Positions 50,327 through 59,268 of a stretch of DNA of 64,000 bases are shown in pieces. The position numbers and the translations under genes are program-made. Numbering within the stretch: the stretch's first letter is position 1; the number at the start of each line of letters is the position of its first letter. Under the pieces are notes generated by a model. The model saw nothing but the letters and a program-made list of their open reading frames with translations. It searched no databases and was not told the DNA's origin. The DNA lies in the NCBI RefSeq assembly GCF_029269825.1, contig NZ_JARJHU010000005.1:248001-312000 (forward strand), given 5' to 3'. The DNA comes from Pedobacter sp. JY14-1. GTDB taxonomy: Bacteria; Bacteroidota; Bacteroidia; Sphingobacteriales; Sphingobacteriaceae.

Positions 50327-50879
50327 GCTTTAAGTAAAGTTCCAGTTTTTCCCTTAATAATTTCTTCGCCCTGAACAGGTAGTTTTTTACTGTGCCCTCC
50401 GGCATGCCGGTGATCTCCTCGATCTCCTGGTAGCTGAATTCCTGCAAATGGTACAAGGTCAGCACCGTCCGGTAATTCAAGGGCAGCTGGGCGATCAGGT
50501 GGTGCACATAGGCGTTCACGTCCTTCCGGATCAGGATTCGCTCCGGTGTATGCTCTGTAAAATGAAGGTTATCCAGCTCGTCGTTTTCACTGGTGCTTCT
50601 GTTCAGTTGGTCATTTTTGTATTTACGCAAATGGTTAACGGAGGTCAGATAGGCGATCCGTGCGATCCAGGTACTCAGTTTAGACTGAAAAGTGAATGTG
50701 CCAAGTCCCTTATGTACCTTAATAAATACTTCCTGGCAGACGTCGCTCAGATCGTCTTCATTCCGGATCATCCTGCTGCTCACATGGAGTACCAGCCTTT
50801 GATACTGCTCTACCAGGCACTTAAAGGCCCGTGCATCTCCGGCGAGTACTTTACTTACCAATTCCTTTTCAGGTACCAT
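50319..50879 (-). CDS. ECF RNA polymerase sigma factor
   Basis: 186 residues. Region 2: VEQYQRLVLHVSSRMIRNEDDLSDVCQEVFIKVHKGLGTFTFQSKLSTWIARIAYLTSVNHLRKYKN; region 4: IAQLPLNYRTVLTLYHLQEFSYQEIEEITGMPEGTVKNYLFRAKKLLREKL. An ECF-type promoter identical to that of the divergent gene lies right before its ATG (50885-50915), which indicates autoregulation. The -10 box ends 5 bp from the ATG, so the message would be leaderless or translation begins further in. Confidence 0.93.
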   Translation of the reverse strand: MVPEKELVSKVLAGDARAFKCLVEQYQRLVLHVSSRMIRNEDDLSDVCQEVFIKVHKGLGTFTFQSKLSTWIARIAYLTSVNHLRKYKNDQLNRSTSENDELDNLHFTEHTPERILIRKDVNAYVHHLIAQLPLNYRTVLTLYHLQEFSYQEIEEITGMPEGTVKNYLFRAKKLLREKLELYLKHE

Positions 50880-50884
50880 GCGCG

Positions 50885-50915
50885 AGTAGACACGGGCAAT
50901 CCGTTTAATGTTGCA
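50885..50915 (-). promoter_or_regulatory. ECF promoter of the sigma gene
   Basis: On the minus strand TGCAACATT (50907-50915), 12 bp, CGTGTCTACT (50885-50894). Same two boxes and same spacing as 50959-50989 on the plus strand. Confidence 0.75.
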
Positions 50916-50958
50916 AATTTTTTAAAGAAAGTAACTGGAATAAAATATCGTATTTTTC

Positions 50959-50989
50959 TGCAACATTATAAAAAAGCGGCGTGTCTACT
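50959..50989 (+). promoter_or_regulatory. ECF promoter of the membrane gene and receptor operon
   Basis: TGCAACATT (50959-50967), 12 bp, CGTGTCTACT (50980-50989); the ATG of the downstream gene is 32 bp further. Identical to the divergent promoter in both boxes and spacer length while the spacer sequences differ, so the boxes are functional sites. Confidence 0.78.
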
Positions 50990-51021
50990 GTGGCAATTGA
51001 TCACATTTAAAATTTACGATT

Positions 51022-51363
51022 ATGCAATACATGGAAAGTATCACCATCTCAATAGCGTTTTTTGTTACCGTGGCAGTAGTTGTCATCGCTGTTTTGAACT
51101 TCATTCTTAAAAACCGGCTGATCAGTTCTGGTCAGACAGACCCTGAGCTGCTCAAAATGCTCAGCAATTCTTTCGACCATCAGCTGGCCTCATTAAAATG
51201 GGGCGTTGTCCTGGCCTTTGCCGGACTGGGCCTGGTGGTAATTAATTACATCCCGGATGCCCGTACCCTTGAGTCGCCGCTGCCCTACGGCATCGAATTG
51301 CTGTTTCTGGCCATCGGTTTCCAGGTTTACTACCTGCTGGCCATGAAGTCAAAAAAACCATAA
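51022..51363 (+). CDS. DUF6249-like membrane protein, ECF target
   Basis: 113 residues. Three helices (ISIAFFVTVAVVVIAVLNFIL; GVVLAFAGLGLVVINYI; GIELLFLAIGFQVYYLLAM) with a short acidic loop (TDPELLKMLSNSFDHQL) after the first. Resembles small DUF6249-type proteins. First gene behind the plus-strand ECF promoter; the receptor gene starts 30 bp after its stop. Confidence 0.7.
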   Translation: MQYMESITISIAFFVTVAVVVIAVLNFILKNRLISSGQTDPELLKMLSNSFDHQLASLKWGVVLAFAGLGLVVINYIPDARTLESPLPYGIELLFLAIGFQVYYLLAMKSKKP

Positions 51364-51393
51364 TCCCTCAAAGGCTCCGACTACACTTACATC

Positions 51394-53781
51394 ATGAGAT
51401 CATACACGAAATTCCTGCTGATTTTAGCAGGCCTGATCAGTATTGCCTTTTCAGAACCATCGAATGCGCAAACCAAATACGCTGGTTTCAGCATACAAGG
51501 GCAATTGATCGACTCGGCAAGCGGCAGGCCCGCATCCTGGGCAACCGTCCGCCTGCTGAACAACAATGCCCAAAATGTCAAAAGTACTACCGCAGACAGT
51601 ACGGGCAAGTTCCGGATCGGTAGTATCCCCGCAGGCAGATATTCCCTGAATATATCGCAGATTGGATACCAGGACAATACCCTCCGGGTAGACCTGGAAG
51701 ACACGCTGAAAGCTCAGACCGATCTGGGTATGGTCCGTATCCGGGCCAGCGCGGCACAGCTTAAGGGTGTTGAGGTGCGGGCCATAAGGCCCCTGGTGAA
51801 GCAAGAGACCGACCGGCTCGTTTACGATGTCCAGGCAGATCCGGACAGCCGGGGCAACAGCGTACTGGAAATGATGCGAAAGGTACCTTTTGTTTCGCTG
51901 GACGGGGAACAGAACCTCCTGCTGAAGAACAGTACGGGTTTCCGGATATTTATCAATGGCAGGCCGTCAGGAATGGTCGAACACAACCCCAGGGAAGTAC
52001 TCAGAAGCATGCCGGCCGCTACCATTGAAAAGATCGAAGTGATCACCAATCCACCGGCCCGGTATGACGCCGAAGGATTTGCAGGCATCATCAACATCAT
52101 GATGACGAAAAAAACTGCTGATGGCTACAATGGTACCCTTAACGCTAACGTCAGTCTTCCTGCCGGAGGCCCGGGCCTTGGCGGCAGCTTCAACTTCAAG
52201 GCAGGCAAATTCAATGCTTCAGTATTTACAGGTGCGTCTTACAACGAGGTGCCTGCCACTACTCAGTATCTGCAAAGAAATGCCGGGGACGGCAGCTTTC
52301 TTGATCAGTCCGGTCAGCACAAATCCAGCGGTAAGACTGGCTATGCCGGTACAGAAATCAGCTACGAGATCAGCGAGGTGCAGTTGCTGTCTGCTCAGTT
52401 CAATGCCAACAGGAACTGGTCTGATGCGTTTCAATGGCAACAGTCTGCGCTTACACAAAATGGCGCTTTAATGCAAGGTTACCGCCTGGAAAATGTCTTT
52501 AATGGCAACAATGACAATATTGAAGCATCTGTCAATTACCAGCTCGGGTCAAGGACCAGCAAGGCACGCGCCTTTACCTTTTCCTATCGGTATGCTGATT
52601 ACGAGAATGAGAATGGCAACCGGCTTGCCTTATCCGAACTGGTCAGCTACCCCTATTCGGGTTTCCGGCAAAACAATGAGGCAGGTACCGGCGAACATAC
52701 CCTCCAGGCCGATTACGTGGATAAATTCGGCGAACTGGGTCTTGAGGCGGGTATAAAGTCCATCCTCCGCAGCAACAACAGTCACTTTACTTATTCATCG
52801 GCAGAGGTTACGCGGAATGATTTTAAGCCGACGCAGGATGTATACGCAGCTTATACTTCGTTAGCCTATAAGTTTGGAAAATGGGGCGTTAAGGCCGGGG
52901 TAAGGGCTGAGCAGACGATAGTCGGCGGCGACATCGGCCAGGATTACCTCAACGTAGTGCCGTCCCTGTCCATTGGTACCCAGCTATCGGACAAGCACAA
53001 CCTGAATTTCGGGTTTTCCCAGCGGTTGAAACGCCCGGGCATCAACAGGCTCAACCCCTTTACCGATCGCAGTAATCCCAATGCGGAATTTACAGGCAAT
53101 CCTGCGCTCAGACCATCTACCATCAACAATGTCATGGCTGGTTATAACTTGAATGGCAAACTGTCCGTTAATCTCGGCCTGACCTGTTCTTTCTTCAACA
53201 ACCTCGACTTCCGCATCGTTACCTATGACGAAGCCACCAAGGTTACCAGGAGTACTTATGCTAATGTCGGCAAGGGAAAAGCCCTGACTGCAGATCTTTA
53301 CCTGAATTACACACTGGGCAAAAAGGCAAGCCTGAGCTTCAATGGTAATCTCGCGCTTTTAGATGTCTCTGCTAAAAACGAAATTGTACCGCCAACCGAA
53401 GGTGCGTTTCATAATTTTACATTTACTGGCAGCTACCGTCCGCTGGCTGTCTGGCGGTTATCGGGAAATGTCAACGTGGTCGGAAGGTCACCCAGTTCCC
53501 GTTCCTTTCAGTCATTTACAGCGTCCCTGGTCAATACCAGCTTTACCAGCAGCCACGAGCTCATTAAGGACAAACTGGACTTTACCGTGACGCTGAACAA
53601 TCCCTTCTCTAAGTTCCGCACACTGGTAATACTAACGGAGGGCTCTGACTTCACTGAACGCAGCAGCGACCAGTCTTATCTGAGGGCTTACAGGTTCAGT
53701 CTCAACTATAAGTTCGGAAAGTTAAAGGAGGGCGTTAAGAAAACCAGGCGTGGCATCAGGAATGATGATGTATCCAACTAA
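51394..53781 (+). CDS. TonB-receptor-like outer-membrane beta-barrel protein
   Basis: 795 residues. Signal peptide to about 26 (SNAQT), CarboxypepD_reg-like domain at 32-110 (IQGQLIDSASGRPASWATVRLL, GKFRIGSIPAGRYSLNISQIGYQDN), plug-like domain 135-235 (VRAIRPLVKQETDRLVYDVQADPDSRGNSVLEMMRKVPFVSLDG), then an outer-membrane barrel of OMP_b-brl_3 type (VIPSLSIGTQLSDKHNLNFGFSQRLKRPGINRLNPF). No TonB box of classical type was recognised. Expressed from the ECF promoter with the DUF6249-like gene, suggesting envelope remodelling. Confidence 0.88.
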   Translation: MRSYTKFLLILAGLISIAFSEPSNAQTKYAGFSIQGQLIDSASGRPASWATVRLLNNNAQNVKSTTADSTGKFRIGSIPAGRYSLNISQIGYQDNTLRVDLEDTLKAQTDLGMVRIRASAAQLKGVEVRAIRPLVKQETDRLVYDVQADPDSRGNSVLEMMRKVPFVSLDGEQNLLLKNSTGFRIFINGRPSGMVEHNPREVLRSMPAATIEKIEVITNPPARYDAEGFAGIINIMMTKKTADGYNGTLNANVSLPAGGPGLGGSFNFKAGKFNASVFTGASYNEVPATTQYLQRNAGDGSFLDQSGQHKSSGKTGYAGTEISYEISEVQLLSAQFNANRNWSDAFQWQQSALTQNGALMQGYRLENVFNGNNDNIEASVNYQLGSRTSKARAFTFSYRYADYENENGNRLALSELVSYPYSGFRQNNEAGTGEHTLQADYVDKFGELGLEAGIKSILRSNNSHFTYSSAEVTRNDFKPTQDVYAAYTSLAYKFGKWGVKAGVRAEQTIVGGDIGQDYLNVVPSLSIGTQLSDKHNLNFGFSQRLKRPGINRLNPFTDRSNPNAEFTGNPALRPSTINNVMAGYNLNGKLSVNLGLTCSFFNNLDFRIVTYDEATKVTRSTYANVGKGKALTADLYLNYTLGKKASLSFNGNLALLDVSAKNEIVPPTEGAFHNFTFTGSYRPLAVWRLSGNVNVVGRSPSSRSFQSFTASLVNTSFTSSHELIKDKLDFTVTLNNPFSKFRTLVILTEGSDFTERSSDQSYLRAYRFSLNYKFGKLKEGVKKTRRGIRNDDVSN

Positions 53782-53827
53782 AACTGGCGATCCAGCGTAT
53801 AATATTTTGAGAGAGCGTTAATTTAGA

Positions 53828-53868
53828 TGGCGGGGCATGGCCAGTAGGCCTCGCTCCGTTTTTTTTTA
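53828..53868. terminator. hairpin with T9 tract between receptor and peroxiredoxin genes
   Basis: GGCC-AGTA-GGCC stem around 53838-53849, partly extended by flanking GC-rich bases, followed by a run of T at 53860-53868. It can end the receptor transcript. Confidence 0.45.
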
Positions 53869-54504
53869 TTACCTGTTAGGCTGAGGTGTAGTCCTCAGGT
53901 AAGGTTTGATCACCTTGTGTCCTTTAGGGAATTTTGAAGGGATATCCTCTGTCTTAATGCTGTTGGCGACAACGACATCCTGTCCGTCTTCCCAGTCTGC
54001 AGGGGTAGCCACGCTATAATTAGCGGTCAGTTGCAGGGAATCGATTACCCTAAGTACTTCGTTGAAGTTACGGCCGGTTGAAGCCGGATAGGTAAGGGTC
54101 AGCTTTACTTTCTTGTCAGGAGAGATCACAAAAAGTGAACGTACGGTCAGGGTATCGGAAGCGTTGGGATGGATCATATCATAAAGATCGGCTACCTTTT
54201 TGTCCTCATCTGCAATGATCGGGAACTCTACATTCGTATTCTGTGTCTCGTTGATGTCGTTGATCCAGCCTTTGTGCGATTCTACGGAGTCTACACTTAA
54301 GGCAAGTACCTTTACATTCCTTTTTTCGAATTCATTCTTCAGCGAGGCGGTACGGCCAAGTTCAGTAGTACACACTGGTGTATAATCTGCAGGATGTGAG
54401 AACAATACTCCCCAGCTATCGCCAAGGTATTCATAGAAGTCAATTTCTCCAATGGAGGTTTTTGCCTGAAAGTTGGGCGCGGTGTCCCCTATTCTTAAAC
54501 TCAT
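53869..54504 (-). CDS. 1-Cys peroxiredoxin (Prx6 type)
   Basis: 211 residues. Peroxidatic Cys45 in SHPADYTPVCTTELGRTASL; it is the only Cys in the protein, so no resolving Cys. Then LSVDSVESHKGWINDI, FPIIADEDKKVADLYDMIHP and the long Prx6 C-terminal arm (VATPADWEDGQDVVV, FPKGHKVIKPYLRTTPQP). Reduces H2O2, alkyl peroxides or peroxynitrite in the cytosol. Confidence 0.95.
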   Translation of the reverse strand: MSLRIGDTAPNFQAKTSIGEIDFYEYLGDSWGVLFSHPADYTPVCTTELGRTASLKNEFEKRNVKVLALSVDSVESHKGWINDINETQNTNVEFPIIADEDKKVADLYDMIHPNASDTLTVRSLFVISPDKKVKLTLTYPASTGRNFNEVLRVIDSLQLTANYSVATPADWEDGQDVVVANSIKTEDIPSKFPKGHKVIKPYLRTTPQPNR

Positions 54505-54555
54505 AATTGTTAATTTTTAAAGTTTATAATAATGTCTACAATTTAGGTATAGTAA

Positions 54556-55497
54556 TTAAAATAATTCTCTTTGATTTGTAATATCTTCATCTGGCCTCAG
54601 GAATTTAATTTCGGGGATCTTCGCGCCCAGATGTTTGTTGAACTGCTGAATGGTATAGTTTGCAAGGATTGGCGTGTCCTTTTCGTCATGCTGGTGAAGG
54701 AAGAAGTATATCTCAGAGAGTCCCTTATCCATCCACAATGCGATTCTTTCTACCCATTCGTCTACCCTTGAAAAATCGGAAGCCTGGTGCTTTTCTCCGT
54801 TCCCCACAAAACGGACGAATATCTCGGGTATGGTCACTTCCATATGTACGCAATCCCTCCTGCCGCTTGCATCGGTAATGACGGCACCTTTTCCATAACG
54901 GGAGAGCATTTCAAAAAGCCCACTCCTTGCACCCGGATCTGAAAACCACTGAGGGTGTCTGACTTCGACAAAGACTTTCAGGTCTGCTGGCAAGTGTTTA
55001 AGATAGTGATCAAGCACATCCAGGTTGTTCGGACCGAAATTATCACCCAGTTGCAGGAAACAGGGGCCCAGAAATTCCCCAAATTCATGTATGCTGGCCA
55101 GGTACAGGTCTGTAGGTATCTCGGCGTCCTTCAAACGCTTAATATGGCTGATGGTCCTGGAAAACTTAGGACAGAATACAAACTTATTTGTGGCGTTTCC
55201 GGCGGTTTTATCGTACCATTTCCTGATGAGTTCAGGTGCAGGAATACTGTAAAAAACGGCATTAAGTTCTATGGAATTGAAATGTTTTACGTACTCGTCC
55301 AGGAAGTTCGCTTCCTTGGTTTTAGGCGGATAAATCATCCCTAACCACTCCTTACGCCCCCATTTGGCGCAGCCTACAAAAAAATGCGGATCGGGCACCT
55401 TGCTCCTGTTTAATATCTTTATGGTCTGTGCCCCGTCAGCGGGTAAAGTGAAGTCTACGGATTGCAGTTCTTGATCAGGTAATTTTCCAAAATCCAT
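54556..55497 (-). CDS. DUF72 domain protein
   Basis: 313 residues from MDFGKLPDQELQSVDF; the earlier start overlaps a terminator arm. DUF72 (YecE-like TIM barrel) motifs: FFVGCAKWGRKEWLGMIYPP, YVKHFNSIELNAVFYSIP, KFVFCPKFSRTISH, VEVRHPQWFS, YFFLHQHDEKDTPILANYTI. Function of the family is unresolved. Monocistronic, flanked by terminators. Confidence 0.9.
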   Translation of the reverse strand: MDFGKLPDQELQSVDFTLPADGAQTIKILNRSKVPDPHFFVGCAKWGRKEWLGMIYPPKTKEANFLDEYVKHFNSIELNAVFYSIPAPELIRKWYDKTAGNATNKFVFCPKFSRTISHIKRLKDAEIPTDLYLASIHEFGEFLGPCFLQLGDNFGPNNLDVLDHYLKHLPADLKVFVEVRHPQWFSDPGARSGLFEMLSRYGKGAVITDASGRRDCVHMEVTIPEIFVRFVGNGEKHQASDFSRVDEWVERIALWMDKGLSEIYFFLHQHDEKDTPILANYTIQQFNKHLGAKIPEIKFLRPDEDITNQRELF

Positions 55498-55517
55498 CTG
55501 AAAGGTAATTAAATACA

Positions 55518-55550
55518 AAACCCCGAAACTAATGTAAAGTTTCGGGGTTT
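55518..55550 (-). terminator. terminator of the sigma/anti-sigma-protease operon
   Basis: AAACCCCGAAACT, seven-base loop, AGTTTCGGGGTTT: perfect 13-bp stem; on the minus strand it is followed by TTTTGTATTT. It lies 24 bp after the stop of the S1C protease. Confidence 0.85.
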
Positions 55551-55574
55551 GCCATATATCCTGAAAAGGAATTT

Positions 55575-56675
55575 CTATTTGTAGACCTTGATCATGAAAA
55601 CGTAGTCCTTGATCTTCTCGATCTGTTTGGTTTTGCTCAGCCCCTGGAGATTATTCCTTTTGCTGAACGCAACTTTGGTATTCAGCGAATCGTTTGGAAT
55701 AGAGTTCAGTGCTTCCTGGATGTATTTTGACTTAACTGCGAATGTGGCACCGTCAACCTGGTTCTGCTTTGCACTGATGACACCGATGATATTGCCACGC
55801 TGATCCAGTAAGGGACCTCCGCTGTTTCCGGGGTTAACCGGGATGGATACCTGGTATTGAGTGGTATCTCCGTTATAACCGGTCCTGGAACTTACATAGC
55901 CTCTTCCGTAAACGGCATCATCTTTCGGAAAGCCGAGGGTGTATACTTCCTCACCCATTCCGATGGTATTTGATTTAAGCCTGTATGGCAGACTGGAAAG
56001 TCCTTTAAACTTATCGTCCGTGATCTTCAGGATGGCAAGATCATACTGTGAATCTGTCCTGATGACGCGTACCTTGTAAGGTGTACCGCTATTGTCCACC
56101 ACAGTGATGGATTCTGCTCCTTCAATAACATGCAGGTTGGTGAGCAGGTAGCCATTGGAGGTAAGTGCGAAACCTGTACCGCCATAATTTGCCGGACGTT
56201 CATTCCTGGGCTCCGTGGCAACGGCCGCAGAGGAATTTATCTTTCTGATCAGGCTGCTTTGAGAGTTTTTGATCTTGCCCAGTTCGCTCCGCATCAGTTC
56301 CACATTCCCGATCTGCTGAGTGTTCTGGTTAATGGAATACAGCATCGCAAAGGAAAGCAGGATAAATGAAGCGGCAATGCCTATGGTCGCCTTGTTTTTA
56401 CGCCACATGTTGACGATAAAGGAAGGATGCGGCCTTAATGCCTTACTCAGGGCTTCGACATCAATACTTGCGTGGGCCTGGTCCATTCTGTGCTTTAGCG
56501 CTACGGTTTGTCCATAGTCTTTAAGTGATTCGAGGAAGACTTTGTGGGCTACGACCCTATGGTCTATAGACGGGTCCTTGATGCGAAGTGCCTCGAAGGC
56601 CTGCATTTCAGCCGGGGTAAGTTTACCGTTCAGATAATCCTCAATAATTGCTTCCAGTTCTATCTCGTTTCTCAT
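55575..56675 (-). CDS. membrane S1C serine protease with anti-sigma-like cytosolic domain
   Basis: 366 residues. Residues 1-90 look like the cytosolic N-domain of anti-sigma factors (LEAIIEDYLNGKLTPAEMQAFEAL, VVAHKVFLESLKDYG). One membrane helix is at 97-115. The periplasmic 160-330 region is a trypsin/DegP-like protease: GTGFALTSNGYLLTNLHVIEGA (His182), YDLAIL (Asp212), NPGNSGGPLL (Ser285). No PDZ domain. Located 4 bp behind an ECF sigma gene: likely regulator of that sigma with built-in proteolytic output. Confidence 0.88.
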   Translation of the reverse strand: MRNEIELEAIIEDYLNGKLTPAEMQAFEALRIKDPSIDHRVVAHKVFLESLKDYGQTVALKHRMDQAHASIDVEALSKALRPHPSFIVNMWRKNKATIGIAASFILLSFAMLYSINQNTQQIGNVELMRSELGKIKNSQSSLIRKINSSAAVATEPRNERPANYGGTGFALTSNGYLLTNLHVIEGAESITVVDNSGTPYKVRVIRTDSQYDLAILKITDDKFKGLSSLPYRLKSNTIGMGEEVYTLGFPKDDAVYGRGYVSSRTGYNGDTTQYQVSIPVNPGNSGGPLLDQRGNIIGVISAKQNQVDGATFAVKSKYIQEALNSIPNDSLNTKVAFSKRNNLQGLSKTKQIEKIKDYVFMIKVYK

Positions 56676-56679
56676 TTCA

Positions 56680-57252
56680 CTATGTTTGAAAAAACAACTT
56701 CTTTAACCTTTGCAGACATTTATACTTTTGTGTCTTTGCATTATCTGTATTGGTATAACCAAATTTCTCACAGATATCCTGCATAGACAGGTTATGGATA
56801 TAAAAGTCCTGAATAATGGTCTTGCAAGGTTCTCCAAGATGAAGGAGCGCAGCCTGCATCTGCTCAAACTGCCGGTCTTTCTCTTCATGATGCTCGATGT
56901 CTTCATCGACAGCGATCACAACATCTTCGAAGTCGGCGATATTACTGGTCTTCTTACTCTGCTGTGCAAGTTTCTTTAACCAGATTCGCCTGCAAACCGA
57001 ATAAAGGTAGGTTTTCAACTTACTGCTCAACTCGAAATTGCCGCTTTTAACCTTATTATATACAACGATGATTCCTTCCTGGTAAACATCTTTGGCGTCG
57101 TCATCGTCCCCGTTATTGTTCAGTATGAACTGCAACACCATCGGGAAATATCCTGCATACAATCTGTTCAGCACCTCCTCCGAGCCATTCAGTATCCCTA
57201 ATACAACCTCTCTATCTGTTGGAACTGAACTGCTTAACTTATTATTCACCAA
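56680..57252 (-). CDS. ECF RNA polymerase sigma factor (protease-linked)
   Basis: 190 residues. Region 2: YFPMVLQFILNNNGDDDDAKDVYQEGIIVVYNKVKSGNFELSSKLKTYLYSVCRRIWLKKL; region 4: LGEPCKTIIQDFYIHNLSMQDICEKFGYTNTDNAKTQKYKCLQRLKKLF. Different subgroup from the sigma at 50.3 kb. Partner protein is the anti-sigma/protease fusion 4 bp downstream. The upstream region (57253-57466) contains T-rich tracts and no ECF-like boxes that I can match. Confidence 0.9.
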   Translation of the reverse strand: MVNNKLSSSVPTDREVVLGILNGSEEVLNRLYAGYFPMVLQFILNNNGDDDDAKDVYQEGIIVVYNKVKSGNFELSSKLKTYLYSVCRRIWLKKLAQQSKKTSNIADFEDVVIAVDEDIEHHEEKDRQFEQMQAALLHLGEPCKTIIQDFYIHNLSMQDICEKFGYTNTDNAKTQKYKCLQRLKKLFFQT

Positions 57253-57466
57253 TTAATACTTTTATACATGAATGGTAACCCAATGTTAAACAAAAAAAAG
57301 ATCATTTTTTTGTCACAGCTTCTTTTTAACCCGGAAAAATATACCTTTTCGGGCGTAAAACAGGACCGGATATTTTTTTTTTATTTTTTTCGGGTTACCT
57401 GGGTTACCTTTTGCCTTCCGGGGTATTAAGAGTAAAATTAATTAATTATTTAAAACAGAATTAGAA

Positions 57467-57679
57467 ATGAAAAATGCATTTAAATTTGGCTTTTTAGCTT
57501 TAGCAATCTCTTTATCAGTAGCTGCTTGTAACTCTGAGAAATCAGGTGAGTCTACAGACACTACAATGACTGACTCTTCTACTATCACTACTGAAGTTGA
57601 CACTACTGTAACTGACTCAACTGTTAAAGATACAGCTGTAACTACCACTACTACTACTACTGACACCGTTAAGCACTAA
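57467..57679 (+). CDS. Thr/Asp-rich small lipoprotein
   Basis: 70 residues. SPII signal MKNAFKFGFLALAISLSVAAC, Cys21. The mature 49 residues are almost only Thr, Asp, Ser and Val (TDTTMTDSSTITTEVDTTVTDSTVKDTAVTT), ending in a run of seven Thr made partly by ACT repeats (57644-57661). Abundant low-complexity lipoproteins of this sort are common in Pedobacter. Followed at once by a strong terminator. Confidence 0.75.
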   Translation: MKNAFKFGFLALAISLSVAACNSEKSGESTDTTMTDSSTITTEVDTTVTDSTVKDTAVTTTTTTTDTVKH

Positions 57680-57695
57680 GCTAAACTTGACAGAT

Positions 57696-57729
57696 AAAAA
57701 AGGCTTCTGATACGTCAGAGGCCTTTTTT
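57696..57729 (+). terminator. terminator of the Thr-rich lipoprotein gene
   Basis: AAAAAAGGC..TCTGA, four-base loop, TCAGA..GCCTTTTTT with one mismatch. T6 follows the stem. Works in both directions. Confidence 0.88.
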
Positions 57730-57791
57730 ATTGCCCTCGTATTTATTATTTGAATAATGTTAACTTTGCGGCTTAAAAAATACCGCAATTC

Positions 57792-59138
57792 ATGACTTTA
57801 TCTTCTCTCCAGGCCATTTCTCCGGTTGACGGACGTTACCGAAATACTACAAATGCCCTTTCCGGTTACTTTTCAGAATACGCACTGATAAAATACCGTG
57901 TGTATGTAGAAATTGAATATTTTATTGCTTTGTGCACTATAAATATTCCGGGGCTGCGGGGTTTTGACCAGGTTAACTTTGACAGACTGCGTGCGATACA
58001 TGAGCAATTCTCTGAGGAAGATGCACAAGAGATCAAATCAACGGAAAAGATCACCAATCATGACGTAAAGGCGGTAGAGTATTTCATTAAGAAAAGGTTT
58101 GACCAGTTTGGCCTTCAGGATTACAAAGAGTTCATCCATTTTGGACTGACTTCGCAGGACATCAACAATACGGCCATTCCGCTGACGGTGAAGCTTGCAC
58201 TGCAGGAGGTCTACTATCCACAACTGGAGACACTGATCGGTAAGATCAGGGAACTGGCCGGAGAATGGAAAAACGTTCCCCTGCTTGCCCACACCCATGG
58301 ACAGCCAGCCTCACCTACAAAACTTGGAAAAGAGTTCCTGGTATTTGCTGAAAGGTTGGAAATACAGCTGGACAGCCTGAAAAAGATCCCTAACAGTGCA
58401 AAGTTTGGTGGTGCCACAGGCAACTTCAATGCGCATCATATCGCTTATCCGGAAGTGGACTGGGTTTCGTTTTCAAATCACCTGGTAAACGACATACTTG
58501 GGCTGCACCGTGCACAGCATACCACCCAGATTGAACATTATGATCAGTTTGCCGCACAGTGTGATGCAATGAAGCGGATCAACAACATCCTTATAGACAT
58601 GGACCGGGACATCTGGACCTACATCTCCAAGAACTATTTTAAGCAGAAGATCAAGGAAGGCGAAGTGGGTTCTTCGGCCATGCCGCATAAAGTAAATCCT
58701 ATCGATTTTGAAAATGCGGAAGGCAATGCAGGGATAGCCAATGCACTGTTTGAGTTCTTTGCAGCCAAACTACCGGTATCCAGGTTACAGCGTGACCTTA
58801 CTGATTCCACTGTATTACGCAATATCGGGGTACCCGTGGCCCATACTCAAATTGCCTTTGCCTCTACGTTAAGGGGCCTGAACAAGCTGCTGTTAAACGA
58901 AGAAGCCATAAACACTGATCTTGAAAATAACTGGGCTGTAGTAGCGGAAGCCATCCAGACCGTACTTCGCAGAGAAGCCTATCCGAATCCTTATGAAGCC
59001 CTGAAAGACCTTACCCGCACCAATGAGAAGATCACTGCCGCAACGATGTCAGTATTCATTGATGGATTGGATGTGAGCGAAGCGGTGAAACAGGAACTGA
59101 AGGAAATTACGCCCTTTAATTATACCGGAATATTCTAG
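57792..59138 (+). CDS. purB: adenylosuccinate lyase
   Basis: 448 residues, full length. Converts SAICAR to AICAR and adenylosuccinate to AMP in purine synthesis. Signature loop GSSAMPHKVNPIDFENAEGN near residues 292-309, His in HTHGQPASPTKLGKE, FGGATGNFNAHHIAYPEVDW, and HFGLTSQDINNTAIP, all of the PurB (E. coli-like) subfamily. A -7 box TAACTTTG is at 57761-57768, 23 bp before the ATG. Confidence 0.97.
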   Translation: MTLSSLQAISPVDGRYRNTTNALSGYFSEYALIKYRVYVEIEYFIALCTINIPGLRGFDQVNFDRLRAIHEQFSEEDAQEIKSTEKITNHDVKAVEYFIKKRFDQFGLQDYKEFIHFGLTSQDINNTAIPLTVKLALQEVYYPQLETLIGKIRELAGEWKNVPLLAHTHGQPASPTKLGKEFLVFAERLEIQLDSLKKIPNSAKFGGATGNFNAHHIAYPEVDWVSFSNHLVNDILGLHRAQHTTQIEHYDQFAAQCDAMKRINNILIDMDRDIWTYISKNYFKQKIKEGEVGSSAMPHKVNPIDFENAEGNAGIANALFEFFAAKLPVSRLQRDLTDSTVLRNIGVPVAHTQIAFASTLRGLNKLLLNEEAINTDLENNWAVVAEAIQTVLRREAYPNPYEALKDLTRTNEKITAATMSVFIDGLDVSEAVKQELKEITPFNYTGIF

Positions 59139-59268
59139 TCCTGATAGCATAAAGGTCTTTAGCGTCATAGGATTATCCTGTCCAGGTGAACTATATAATG
59201 ACCTAAAACAGACAACGCCGTCAGTCTTTGCATTGGGTAATTATTTATTTTTGTATAAAAAAAAGGAA

